Of a DNA stretch of 48,519 bases, positions 40,684 to 48,519 are shown in pieces; positions within the stretch are counted from its first letter, which is position 1, and each line of letters begins with the position of its first letter. Position numbers and translations under genes: made by a program. The stretch covers positions 1 through 48,519 of the forward strand of contig JAEEHS010000047.1 in assembly GCA_016281015.1 (NCBI GenBank), written 5' to 3'. The notes below the pieces were generated by a model. The model was not told the origin of the DNA. It did not search any database and saw nothing but the letters and a program-made list of their open reading frames with translations. This DNA is from Bacteroidales bacterium (GTDB taxonomy: Bacteria; Bacteroidota; Bacteroidia; Bacteroidales; UBA932).

Positions 40684-41634
40684 CTACAGGTAGTAGTTCA
40701 GGCTCAGACGGAGACCAAAGTTGTTGGTCCCGTAGAGGAGGCCGGTGGAACCCGGGCTGACGAGTTTGTTGAACTCGATGACGGAACCTTCATCGGAGCC
40801 GCCGGCAACGGCGAGGTTGGTGTAGCCTTCGTAGGTCGTGTAGGTCTGGGGCTGGAACATGACCATGATCGGGGTGAAGGTCACGGCGGCGCCGAGGGAC
40901 ATACTTCCGGAGAAGAACCACTCAATACCCATATCGACGGTCAGGCCGACGGCATTGGTGTAGCCGACATTGAAGCGCTTGAGCGGACGGGCGTATTGGA
41001 CACCGAGCTTACCGACGGGATAGCCGTCATTCAGGTCGGCGGGAGCACCGGCGTTCTGGGTGAAGGCGGAGCTCGTCGGGACGTTGCCGTTCCAATCCTT
41101 GTTGAAGGGGTTGCCGTAGCTGAAGTCCATCGAGCCGCCCGCGATGGCATAGAGGAGACCGACGGAAGCATTGAACTTCAGGGGGCCGCTGCCCTTGATG
41201 AATTCGAGGGCGAGGCCGAGGGAACCGGCGTTCAGCTTCGAGGTCACGACATCGAAGACCTGGTTCTGGGAGTCCGGGTTCAGATAGACCGCCTGGTCGT
41301 CCTTGACATACTGTTTGTGGTTGATGACCGAACCAGTGATACCGAGCTGGGCGCGGAGGGCGACGGACTCAGTCATGTGGTAACGGAGCTTGAAGGACGC
41401 CACCGGGTCCTTGGAAAGGATGTACATCTGGGCGGGTTTCTTGCCGATACCGTCCACATAATCACCGGAGAAGGCACCGTCTTCCGGCTGCCACTTGGCC
41501 TTGCCGAAAGCGGACATGGGATTGACATTGATACCGATGGAAAGGTCTCCGGCCTTGATGGTCGTTTTCTTTTCCTGGGCCGTAGCGCCAAGGGAAAGGA
41601 CAAGGGTCAGGGCAATAACAAATATCTTTTTCAT
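40684..41634 (-). CDS. outer-membrane beta-barrel protein
   Basis: A 316-residue exported barrel. The start at 41634 gives the signal MKKIFVIALTLVLSLGATAQ. Strand-like repeats throughout (FKLRYHMTESVALRAQLGI, NVGYTNAVGLTVDMGIEWFF) and the end LRLSLNYYL match a Bacteroidales family of unknown-function outer-membrane proteins in which the mature part begins with SIGINVNPM-like text. It lies 16 bases after the small lipoprotein gene before it and 37 bases before the next, so it belongs to the long minus-strand envelope series. Confidence 0.75.
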   Translation of the reverse strand: MKKIFVIALTLVLSLGATAQEKKTTIKAGDLSIGINVNPMSAFGKAKWQPEDGAFSGDYVDGIGKKPAQMYILSKDPVASFKLRYHMTESVALRAQLGITGSVINHKQYVKDDQAVYLNPDSQNQVFDVVTSKLNAGSLGLALEFIKGSGPLKFNASVGLLYAIAGGSMDFSYGNPFNKDWNGNVPTSSAFTQNAGAPADLNDGYPVGKLGVQYARPLKRFNVGYTNAVGLTVDMGIEWFFSGSMSLGAAVTFTPIMVMFQPQTYTTYEGYTNLAVAGGSDEGSVIEFNKLVSPGSTGLLYGTNNFGLRLSLNYYL

Positions 41635-41650
41635 AATCCTGTCAGTTAAA

Positions 41651-42064
41651 TTATTCCACGGAAACACCTTCGTTCAGGGTCAGGGCGAGATTGGGGCTCG
41701 ATTCGCCCGGCTTTACATCTCCACCTGCCGAAGCGGCCTTGGTGGCGCTATACTTCTTGCCTTTGTAGACAAAATTAGTGACATTGGCTGTAACGCCGCT
41801 CAGGCCAGCCTTCCCCAGGCAGGGAATCGTGATGGAGAACTTCCCGTCCGAATCGGTAACCGCATGATACTTGCTCTGCGGTGCGCCGCCGAGGGAGATG
41901 GCCACCTCAAAACCGGCAGCCGGGTTCCCGTTGTTATACTCGACGGAACCGCGGACCGCTGCGCTGTACTTGTAGTTGACCGTTGTCGGGGCCACTTTTG
42001 TGCAGCCATCGAGCAGGAAGACACCCAACAGGGCTGCTACTGCAAATAAAACGATTTTTTTCAT
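41651..42064 (-). CDS. small lipoprotein with carboxypeptidase-regulatory-like fold
   Basis: A 137-residue lipoprotein (signal to FLLDGC, Cys21). The mature part reads like a single beta-sandwich of the carboxypeptidase regulatory type: AAVRGSVEYNNGNPAAGFEVAI, then TDSDGKFSITIPCLG. Such domains are structural modules, and no enzyme motif is seen. Between the Ig-like lipoproteins and the barrel gene, it is likely a surface or periplasmic accessory of the barrel protein encoded 16 bases downstream. Confidence 0.7.
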   Translation of the reverse strand: MKKIVLFAVAALLGVFLLDGCTKVAPTTVNYKYSAAVRGSVEYNNGNPAAGFEVAISLGGAPQSKYHAVTDSDGKFSITIPCLGKAGLSGVTANVTNFVYKGKKYSATKAASAGGDVKPGESSPNLALTLNEGVSVE

Positions 42065-42092
42065 AAATAATGATATTTAGGAATGTTAGGAT

Positions 42093-44060
42093 TTACAGGA
42101 AAAATACCGGGCGGACTTTGCTGGACCCGTTTCTATGGATCAGGCTGACAGAACAGGCATTGTTTGCCCAGGACGCCGCGCCGACATAGTCCGGGCTCGT
42201 TTTATTAATGCTGCTGGTCCAGTACTGGCCGATCAAGCCGGCACCGTTATTATTCAGCACCTTGCCATACTGGCCCATAAACTGGAAGTCAATGTAGCAG
42301 GGGAGCATCCAGGGCGTCGATCCATTGGGACGCTTTACCAGGCTTTCAAAACTCGTCAGATACTGGTTGAAGGTAACGGAAGATCCTTTTGCCTTGAGCA
42401 CCGTGTAATTCTTGTAGGTGTTGGACATGGTATAATCCGGCACATAAGTGCCCCAAGAGGTGATTTTGTCCCCCCAATTGCAGAAATACTGTCCACTGAT
42501 CCGCCCATCCTCCAAGGCCAGTACGCCGACATGCCTGGTCACGCCGTTACCATCTTTAATGCCAGCCTTCATATCAGAAGGAATGTCCGACATACAGACG
42601 GGACTCGTGTCGAAAATAATGCCGATCAGGGCCTCTCCCGACTGGGTATTGCTCGACACGTTATCCTGCCGGATCCAGTTTGTTCCGGAGGCCCTGAGGC
42701 CCCCGTCCGAACGGCGCACGCCGCCGGAAGAGGTGCGATAGACATAGTCTCCGATCTTGATGTCTCCCGGAAGGAACTCATTGACATGGAAACGCCACTC
42801 CTTCGTCAACGTCCCGGCCTTCAGGGTAAAATACGCTTGATTCTGCGTAACGCCTTTGGCCGTAATGTCCAGCTTGGTCTGGGTGGACAGATAGGACGGC
42901 GTAAACACGATGATATCTTGCGAGGCCGAGCAGGTCACTTCAACACGTTGGCGGGCCGTTTCCGGCTTGACCTTTAGGTTCATGATATACTGGCCGCCCT
43001 TCTGATACGTATTTCCGAGCTCGGAGGGAAGATTGGCGTTGATTTCGATATCCGTCGGGGCCGCGTAGGTATGGACCTGGAGCTTGACCGTCGGCGACAG
43101 GCCGCACTGGGCCGTGAGCGAAACAGAACTGGAGCCGCCGGTCAGGTTGGAGGAAGAGAGGCAGTACAGTTCATTGTCCGTAACCGTGATACCGCTGGGG
43201 CAAACGTAACGAACCTTGTCGGCCCCGCTTTTGAGGGTACCGGTCTTGGTCAGGTTCGGCGTCAACCTGACCTTCTCGCCGTAGGTGAAATGGATCTCCC
43301 CGCTCTCCATATACTGGAACGGGGCGGTCAGCGAGAGACCATAGACATGACCGCAGACCTTGACGGAGAGCACTCCCTGAGAGGCACCGCCCCGGCGGGG
43401 GGAAACGGTGACCTTCGCGGTCCGGACGTCGGTGGGGGTGTGGCCGGTATTGGCAGGGATGCTCACCCGAATGGCGACCGGATCCCCGGCGACCAGTTCG
43501 GCCGTTACTTTCGAATCACTGCAGCTGATCCGAAGGTCGTTGACCGTGGCATTGGGCGGCGAGAGGGTCAGGGGGATCAGCGCAACCTCGGCGCTGCCGC
43601 TTTCCGTCAGGTCCGCGAGTTCCACCGCCGTCTGGGAGAGGGAGATGGACTCAATTTCCGTGGCCTGGGTAATGCCTTTCTCGTTCACCTTGACCTGGCA
43701 GGTCTGGGTGCTGGCTCCGCCCTTCAGGGCCCGGACGCTGACCTTCGTCGTACCGACCTTCTTCGGCTTGACGAGAAAGCCCGATGCGCTTTTTTCTACG
43801 CTCACGACGCTCTCGTCTTCCACTTTCGCCGCTACGTCATCCTGGGAGGCGCCTTTCGGAGAGAGAGTCACCGTCAGGGGAACGCCGTCTGCCCAGTCGA
43901 CATCCATCTCCAGGGTAGCGGGAATCGAAATGGACTCAATCTCCGAGGGAGATGAGCCGCCGTTTCCGCCGGAGGGCTCGTTGCCCTGCGGGGCGATCTT
44001 TTCCTTGCCGCAGGCGGCGGCAAGGGTGAGTGAAAGCATGAAAATAAAAAACCGTCTCAT
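42093..44060 (-). CDS. Ig-like repeat surface lipoprotein, second of a tandem pair
   Basis: A 655-residue lipoprotein (signal MRRFFIFMLSLTLAAAC, Cys17). Two or three Ig-like modules follow (ESISIPATLEMDVDWADGVPL, QATEIESISLSQTAVELADL). After them is a segment DIKIGDYVYRTSSGGVRRSDGGLR, also present in the neighbour, and a C-terminal domain ending WTSSINKTSPDYVGAASW and VRPVFFL, similar to FISUMP/DUF1566-type ends. It is a paralogue of the gene before it, 5 bases away, so the pair arose by duplication. Surface display is expected and the ligand is unknown. Confidence 0.72.
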   Translation of the reverse strand: MRRFFIFMLSLTLAAACGKEKIAPQGNEPSGGNGGSSPSEIESISIPATLEMDVDWADGVPLTVTLSPKGASQDDVAAKVEDESVVSVEKSASGFLVKPKKVGTTKVSVRALKGGASTQTCQVKVNEKGITQATEIESISLSQTAVELADLTESGSAEVALIPLTLSPPNATVNDLRISCSDSKVTAELVAGDPVAIRVSIPANTGHTPTDVRTAKVTVSPRRGGASQGVLSVKVCGHVYGLSLTAPFQYMESGEIHFTYGEKVRLTPNLTKTGTLKSGADKVRYVCPSGITVTDNELYCLSSSNLTGGSSSVSLTAQCGLSPTVKLQVHTYAAPTDIEINANLPSELGNTYQKGGQYIMNLKVKPETARQRVEVTCSASQDIIVFTPSYLSTQTKLDITAKGVTQNQAYFTLKAGTLTKEWRFHVNEFLPGDIKIGDYVYRTSSGGVRRSDGGLRASGTNWIRQDNVSSNTQSGEALIGIIFDTSPVCMSDIPSDMKAGIKDGNGVTRHVGVLALEDGRISGQYFCNWGDKITSWGTYVPDYTMSNTYKNYTVLKAKGSSVTFNQYLTSFESLVKRPNGSTPWMLPCYIDFQFMGQYGKVLNNNGAGLIGQYWTSSINKTSPDYVGAASWANNACSVSLIHRNGSSKVRPVFFL

Positions 44061-44065
44061 GGCAT

Positions 44066-46150
44066 TTACAGATAGAAAATGGGACGAATATATTGTTTGG
44101 TACCCCGCAACTCTTCACCGACGCCCTTACTCGCGTCCAGCATCACTGCATTCTTGTTATTCTGGGGATTATATTCGCAGGTCCAGGACTGTGTCAGCGC
44201 GTCGCCGGAGGCGCGGGAAAGACGCGTCTTCAAGATATCCAGCCCGTCATAAATCGCCTTGGCATCACTGCTTCCCATCAGGATCCATCCTGAAGAGCCG
44301 CTGCCCAGGGCATTCATGGTCCGTATGACATGGGCTTTTGCGAACGTCTCGACCGCCTCAAGCGCCTTGATGTCGTGGGAAGAGCCGCGCGCCTGGTTGT
44401 AAAGCGCCCAGCCAAGGTTCCACTTGTACACCTGGGAGGCATTGGCCGATCCCGACCGGGCGGGAGCGGAGCCATAGGCCTTGGATGATTTGTCCCACTC
44501 GGCGGCGATATCCTTATAGTCGTCGTTACTCTCACACCACAGCGTCGCGGGGGTATTCCAAAGGCCGAGGACGGCGAAGTGACGCTGCTTGTTGTCTCCG
44601 CTCAGGGTAAAGGGGAAATATTCCGGGTCCACCTCCCTGGCGTAGACGATACCGACGAGCGAACTCGCGCCGCTGGCGGTCGGATTCTGCGGGGAGTCCA
44701 GCACCTCGTCATGGCCATACACCCTCAGGCCGCCATCGCTGGTCCAGAAGCCGTTGGAAGAGTTGTAATAGACATAGTCGCCCGCTTTGACATCCGTCGG
44801 GCGGTAGTCGTAGACATTCAGCGAGACCGAGCCGCCCGTACCGCCGGCGACCGGGGAGATCGACAGCATGACCTTGTTTTTCGAACCGTAATTGAACTTG
44901 GCGGTAAAGCGGTTGATGTTACTGCCGGTTCCACGGGTAAGCTCCACGTAGCGGCCGCCGTCCGAGGTGACCTTGAGGTCCTGACGGGCGGTGGAGGGCG
45001 TCACGGAGGCGGTGAAGGTCACCGTCTCGCCGGCATAGTAGGCCGTCGAAGCGCTGATGCCGCTGAAACTGATGCCCGTCGCTTTTTCGTAGGTATGGAC
45101 CTTGATGGCGAAGCGCTGGGGCATGGCGTCGGACTTGTCGCCGCAATAGACAGAGATGCCGTTGTTGTACATCGTCCCGCCCGACTTGTCGGTCAGGGTC
45201 ATCACCCAGTCTTCGCCGACCGTCAGGCCGGCCACATCCAGTGAGGTCCAGTAAAGCCCGTCACTGTCAAGCAGCTTTCCGGTGGTGTAAATCTTCGGCT
45301 CCAGCTTGACGGATTCGCCTTTGGAAAGATAGACTTCCCCACCCTTGATATGGTCCGAGTCCGTGGCGAGCGCCGGAAATTCCAGCTTGTAGATATGGCC
45401 CCTCACATCCATCTTGAAGGTCTGCGTAGCGGCCGTTCCCCGCTTGGGTTTGATATAGATGTTGACCAGGCCGGTCTCCGTGGGGGCATGGGCCGTGTTC
45501 TTTTTGATGGTCACGCCGACTATCAGCGATCCGGTTCCAGCCGCCTGGTCGTCAACGGTGTAGTAGGCTCCCTCTTTCTGGGTGCCGATATATTCATATT
45601 TTTCGATCAGGTCCGGCCTGTCGGAATAGATGGTGATATCGTTGGTACTGACTCCTCCGGGGGTAAAAGTCGCCGTAAACAAGGCGGTCCTGTTACTGTA
45701 GTCAGACACTACCGACAGGGACTCGGACGTCGTCAGCTGGATCCCGGAAATCGGCGTGGCACTGGTCGTACCGTCTTCGTTGACTTTCACCTTGCAGGTA
45801 GCCGACGCAGGGCCGGCCGAGGGAATGATCGTCAGGGTCGCCTCTCCCACCTTGTGAGGAAAGAGCCGGAAGCCATAGGTATCCTTTTCCACCGTCACGA
45901 CTCCCTCATCCGAACTCTTGCAGCGAAGCGACGAAAGGGGGGTATCTTCAGGGTCGCAGACAATTCCGTCCAACACGACGCCTTCCGACCACGAAAGGTC
46001 CATCTCCACAAGGGAAGAACGAAGGTTGATGGATGTCACCGAGCGGTCAACGTCTCCACCCCCCTCCGGGCCGTCTTCCCCGGGCTGGGCACTTTTTCCG
46101 CAGGCGGCAAGACACGCGACAGCACAGACAAAAGCAAACAGTTTTTTCAT
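44066..46150 (-). CDS. Ig-like repeat surface lipoprotein, first of a tandem pair
   Basis: A 694-residue lipoprotein (signal MKKLFAFVCAVACLAAC, Cys18; the ATG at 46159 is also possible). It shares its layout with the next gene: Ig-like modules (SVTSINLRSSLVEMDLSW, ATPISGIQLTTSESLSVVSD), the segment DVKAGDYVYYNSSNGFWTSDGG, and a C-terminal domain ending TKQYIRPIFYL. It is the first gene of the minus-strand envelope series and has a good promoter at 46194-46225 overlapping the rplQ terminator. The two paralogues differ most in the C-terminal domain, as if each recognises a different partner. Confidence 0.72.
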   Translation of the reverse strand: MKKLFAFVCAVACLAACGKSAQPGEDGPEGGGDVDRSVTSINLRSSLVEMDLSWSEGVVLDGIVCDPEDTPLSSLRCKSSDEGVVTVEKDTYGFRLFPHKVGEATLTIIPSAGPASATCKVKVNEDGTTSATPISGIQLTTSESLSVVSDYSNRTALFTATFTPGGVSTNDITIYSDRPDLIEKYEYIGTQKEGAYYTVDDQAAGTGSLIVGVTIKKNTAHAPTETGLVNIYIKPKRGTAATQTFKMDVRGHIYKLEFPALATDSDHIKGGEVYLSKGESVKLEPKIYTTGKLLDSDGLYWTSLDVAGLTVGEDWVMTLTDKSGGTMYNNGISVYCGDKSDAMPQRFAIKVHTYEKATGISFSGISASTAYYAGETVTFTASVTPSTARQDLKVTSDGGRYVELTRGTGSNINRFTAKFNYGSKNKVMLSISPVAGGTGGSVSLNVYDYRPTDVKAGDYVYYNSSNGFWTSDGGLRVYGHDEVLDSPQNPTASGASSLVGIVYAREVDPEYFPFTLSGDNKQRHFAVLGLWNTPATLWCESNDDYKDIAAEWDKSSKAYGSAPARSGSANASQVYKWNLGWALYNQARGSSHDIKALEAVETFAKAHVIRTMNALGSGSSGWILMGSSDAKAIYDGLDILKTRLSRASGDALTQSWTCEYNPQNNKNAVMLDASKGVGEELRGTKQYIRPIFYL

Positions 46151-46193
46151 TATTTTCATCTTTTACCAAGAGGGTATTTCTACCCATGATATG

Positions 46194-46225
46194 CAAAGAT
46201 ACAATTAAAAAAGCGCTCTTCCAAA
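46194..46225 (-). promoter_or_regulatory. promoter of the Ig-like lipoprotein series
   Basis: On the minus strand TTTG (46225 to 46222), 20 bases, TATCTTTG (46201 to 46194), both exact consensus elements. The -33 box lies in the loop of the rplQ terminator. A GGGTA/TACCC hairpin follows in the leader (about 46172-46185). Confidence 0.8.
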
Positions 46226-46241
46226 TAAGAAAAGCGCTTTT
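46206..46241 (-). terminator. terminator after rplQ
   Basis: AAAAGCGCT and AGCGCTTTT form a 9-bp stem around a 15-base loop on the minus strand, followed by a T-run. It ends the ribosomal/rpoA transcript 19 bases after the rplQ stop. Confidence 0.85.
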
Positions 46242-46259
46242 CAAGTATTTCCAAACCGC

Positions 46260-46745
46260 TTACTCGGCGGCGGGAGCCTCTGCAGCGGGGGCTTCGGGAG
46301 CGGCCTCAGGGGCAGCCTCGGCCTTCTTGGCGCGGGAGCGGCGGGTCGTCTTCTTCTCGGCCTTCGGAGCGGCAGCGAGGGCAGCCTCGTTGAAGTCCAC
46401 GAACTCGACGAGGACCATCTCCGTCGCATCACCCTGGCGGAAGCCGATGTGGAGGATACGGAGGTATCCACCCGGACGGTCGGCGACCTTCGGTGCGATG
46501 GTGCGGAAGAGTTCAGCGGTCGCAGCCTTGTCCTTCAGGTAGCTGAAGACCACGCGGCGGGAGTGCGTCGTGTCCTCCTTGGACTTGGTCACAAGCGGTT
46601 CGAGATAGGGCTTGAGGGCCTTGGCCTTGGCCTCGGTGGTGGTGATCCTCTTCTTCAGGATGAGGGAGGATGCCATGCTTGCGAGCAGGGCCTTACGGTG
46701 ACCGCTCTTGCGACCCAGATGGTTGACTTTCTTATTGTGTCTCAT
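46260..46745 (-). CDS. rplQ: 50S ribosomal protein L17
   Basis: L17 binds 23S rRNA near the polypeptide exit tunnel. The 161-residue product has the standard core [21 protein letters not shown], then [20 protein letters not shown], and the end of the core at [19 protein letters not shown]. The last 35 residues are a low-complexity Ala/Glu/Pro extension, usual in Bacteroidota L17. It is the last gene of the alpha operon, 2 bases after the stop of rpoA. Confidence 0.97.
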   Translation of the reverse strand: MRHNKKVNHLGRKSGHRKALLASMASSLILKKRITTTEAKAKALKPYLEPLVTKSKEDTTHSRRVVFSYLKDKAATAELFRTIAPKVADRPGGYLRILHIGFRQGDATEMVLVEFVDFNEAALAAAPKAEKKTTRRSRAKKAEAAPEAAPEAPAAEAPAAE

Positions 46746-46747
46746 TG

Positions 46748-47755
46748 CTAAACGATCTTTTTCTTGGGTTCAATATTGTACTTGGTGACATCCATCCCGA
46801 AGGAAAGCTTCATCTTCTCGACGAGGAGGTCGATCTCATTCAGGGACTTGCGTCCGAAGTTGCGGAACTTCATCAGTTCGGCGCGGCTGTAGGACACCAG
46901 GTCGGCGAAGGTATCGATGTCGGCGGCTTTCAGGCAATTGAAGGCTCTGACGCTCAGGCCCATGTCGGAAAGCTTCGTGAGCAGCAGGTGACGCATCCTG
47001 AGGGATTCCTCGTCCAACTCTTTGCTGTCGGACTCGACGGCGCTCTCCAGGGAGATCTTCTTGTCGTCGGTGAACAGCTTGAAGTGGTAGATGAGGATGT
47101 TGGCGGCTTCCTGCAGGGCCAGATCCGGAGAAATGGAACCGTCGGTCACGATTTCGAGGTTCAGTTTCTCATAGTCGGTCTTCTGCTCGACACGGTAGTT
47201 TTCGACGCTCCAGTTGACCTTCTTGATCGGCGTATAGATTGCGTCGACGGGAATGGTCCCGATCGGCGTGGACTCCTCACGCATCTCCTCGGCGGGGACG
47301 AAACCGCGGCCCTTGGTGATGGTCAGGGACATTTCAATCTTGACGGAAGGTTCGAGGGAACAGATGTGCAGTTCAGGATTCAACACCTTGAAAGAAGACA
47401 ATCCGTTGGAAATGTCCTCAGCGGTAAACTCCTGCTTGCCGCTGACTGTGATGTTCGCCACTTCCGAGTCTACGGAATCAACCATCCTGCGGAAACGGAC
47501 CTGTTTCAGGTTCAGGATGATGTCCTGCATACCCTCGATCACGCCCGGGATGGTCTGGAACTCATCGTCCACCCCCGTGACTTTGATCGACGAGATGGCG
47601 AAACCTTCCAAAGAGGCGAGGAGAATGCGACGCAGGGAGTTGCCGATGGTCTGGCCATAACCAGGTTCCAGCGGGCGGAACTCAAAACGGCCGACGGTGT
47701 CGGTGCATTCGAGCATGATCACCTTGTCCGGTTTCTGAAATGCTAAGATTGCCAT
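46748..47755 (-). CDS. rpoA: RNA polymerase alpha subunit
   Basis: Alpha starts RNA polymerase assembly by dimerising and contacts upstream DNA and regulators through its C-terminal domain. The 335-residue product has both parts complete: the N-terminal domain with [19 protein letters not shown], and the C-terminal helix-hairpin domain with [20 protein letters not shown] and [20 protein letters not shown]. Length is normal. It sits between rpsD and rplQ as expected for the alpha operon. Confidence 0.98.
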   Translation of the reverse strand: MAILAFQKPDKVIMLECTDTVGRFEFRPLEPGYGQTIGNSLRRILLASLEGFAISSIKVTGVDDEFQTIPGVIEGMQDIILNLKQVRFRRMVDSVDSEVANITVSGKQEFTAEDISNGLSSFKVLNPELHICSLEPSVKIEMSLTITKGRGFVPAEEMREESTPIGTIPVDAIYTPIKKVNWSVENYRVEQKTDYEKLNLEIVTDGSISPDLALQEAANILIYHFKLFTDDKKISLESAVESDSKELDEESLRMRHLLLTKLSDMGLSVRAFNCLKAADIDTFADLVSYSRAELMKFRNFGRKSLNEIDLLVEKMKLSFGMDVTKYNIEPKKKIV

Positions 47756-47778
47756 AAGTTTTACGGTGTTAAGTTCTG

Positions 47779-48381
47779 TTACTTGGAGTAGAGGTCGACG
47801 ATCAGCTGCTCGTTGATGTTCTCGGGAATCTCGGTACGGGCCGGGACATTGAGGAACTTGCCGACGAGGGTCTTGGGATCGAACTCGATCCAGGAGTACT
47901 TCGTAGCGGCGGCGACACTCGTCTGGATTACCTCCAGGCTCTTGGAGCGCTCGCGGACGGCGACGCTCTGTCCGGGCTTCACCGAAGCGGACGGAATGTT
48001 GCAGATCTGTCCGTCGAGGGTGATGTGGCGGTGCAGGACGAGCTGACGGGCGGCGGCACGGGTGGGAGCGATGCCCATCCGGTACACGATGTTGTCGAGA
48101 CGGGCCTCCAGCAACAGCAGCAGGTTCTCACCGGTCTGTCCCTTCATGCGGGAAGCACGGGCGTAGGTGTTGCGGAACTGACGCTCCAGCACACCGTACA
48201 TGTACTTGACCTTCTGCTTTTCCTTCAGCTGGGTGCCATACTCCTTCGTCTTCTTGCGCTTGGCAGCGAGACCGTGCTGTCCCGGAGGGGTATTTCTCTT
48301 TTCGAAGACCTTGTCAGGGCCATAGATCGGTTCGCCGAATTTGCGGGCGATGCGAGTGGTAGGACCAGTATATCTTGCCAT
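47779..48381 (-). CDS. rpsD: 30S ribosomal protein S4
   Basis: S4 nucleates assembly of the 30S body by binding 16S rRNA, and in many bacteria it also regulates the alpha operon. The 200-residue product begins [21 protein letters not shown], contains the S4 RNA-binding domain ([20 protein letters not shown], then [20 protein letters not shown]) and ends LIVDLYSK, all as in Bacteroidota. It starts 19 bases after the rpsK stop. Confidence 0.97.
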   Translation of the reverse strand: MARYTGPTTRIARKFGEPIYGPDKVFEKRNTPPGQHGLAAKRKKTKEYGTQLKEKQKVKYMYGVLERQFRNTYARASRMKGQTGENLLLLLEARLDNIVYRMGIAPTRAAARQLVLHRHITLDGQICNIPSASVKPGQSVAVRERSKSLEVIQTSVAAATKYSWIEFDPKTLVGKFLNVPARTEIPENINEQLIVDLYSK

Positions 48382-48400
48382 GGTAATACTTCTTTAGAGA

Positions 48401-48519
48401 TTAAACTTTACGGTGGCCCTTGGGACGGCAACCATTTTGTGGCATCGTGGTTACATTGATGATCTCGGTGACTACGATGCCGGCATTTTTGATGTTACTG
48501 ATGTAGGTTTCATAGCCGG
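48401..48519 (-). CDS. rpsK: 30S ribosomal protein S11, C-terminal part
   Basis: The last 39 codons of rpsK run off the window edge. The encoded end reads NAGIVVTEIINVTTMPQNGC then RPKGHRKV and stops at TAA (48403 to 48401). Position before rpsD and the VTEI..VT..P.NGCRP pattern identify S11, which lines the platform of the 30S subunit and the mRNA exit. The usual end in this phylum is VTPLPHNGCRPPKRRRV, so this tail is divergent: Gln replaces the conserved His, and the terminal basic cluster is altered. Confidence 0.88.
   Translation of the reverse strand, partial: GYETYISNIKNAGIVVTEIINVTTMPQNGCRPKGHRKV

Noticed and set aside
1..48519. tRNA or rRNA genes
   Set aside because: I looked through the gaps between genes and found no cloverleaf or rRNA-like sequence.

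Overview
The window is a piece of a Bacteroidales-type (Bacteroidota) chromosome. The indicators are several copies of the phylum's promoter pattern (TTTG, about 20 bases, TAnnTTTG), a TonB-dependent receptor next to a DUF4249 lipoprotein, BACON and group-2 Ig-like repeats, many short-signal lipoproteins, and an rpsK-rpsD-rpoA-rplQ cluster at the right edge. Most of the window is GC-rich. Two stretches are visibly more AT-rich and look acquired: about 1-10130 and about 22400-23350.

Left region (1-11.9 kb). An IS4-type insertion sequence (148-1457) sits 22 bases before a tightly packed AT-rich operon (1480-10125). The operon encodes an Hsp70/actin-fold ATPase with a C-terminal glycine-zipper segment, a HerA/VirB4-like P-loop ATPase with a hydrophobic block between two Ser-rich tracts, a protein with an HEXXH zinc-protease motif, two small unknown proteins, a helical-repeat membrane protein, and a broken membrane-anchored SH3-like gene. 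Four of the seven products look membrane-associated. I do not recognise this gene set, and it is the best candidate here for an undescribed system. A hipBA toxin-antitoxin pair follows on the other strand.

Middle region (11.9-25.8 kb). On the minus strand are a FISUMP-type surface lipoprotein and a GH36-like alpha-galactosidase. Next comes a decayed locus where a minus-strand gene fragment meets a 5'-truncated Ser/Thr kinase pseudogene. A promoter and a highly structured RNA (17067-17280) with two mutually exclusive stems, the second ending in a U-run, precede a three-gene envelope operon: a lipoprotein, a coiled-coil outer-membrane barrel protein and a BACON/Ig repeat lipoprotein. Three unknown AT-rich genes follow, then an Rpn-family nuclease gene flanked by perfect 55-bp direct repeats, then about 550 bases of gene-free DNA with a third related palindrome.

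Right region (25.8-48.5 kb). This is mostly ordinary chromosomal gene content: an outer-membrane barrel, a PAP2 acid phosphatase, a LolA-like protein, a GH88 glycosidase, a His/Cys-rich DUF4298-like protein, a LABN protein, a fused two-domain aminolipid acyltransferase (OlsF type), RmuC, a DUF1295 membrane protein and a patatin-type Vd autotransporter. A long minus-strand envelope series runs from 46150 down to 37347: two tandem Ig-like lipoproteins, a small lipoprotein, a barrel, a lipoprotein, a TonB-dependent receptor and a DUF4249 lipoprotein. The ribosomal/RNA polymerase alpha cluster closes the window. I saw no tRNA, rRNA or CRISPR array.
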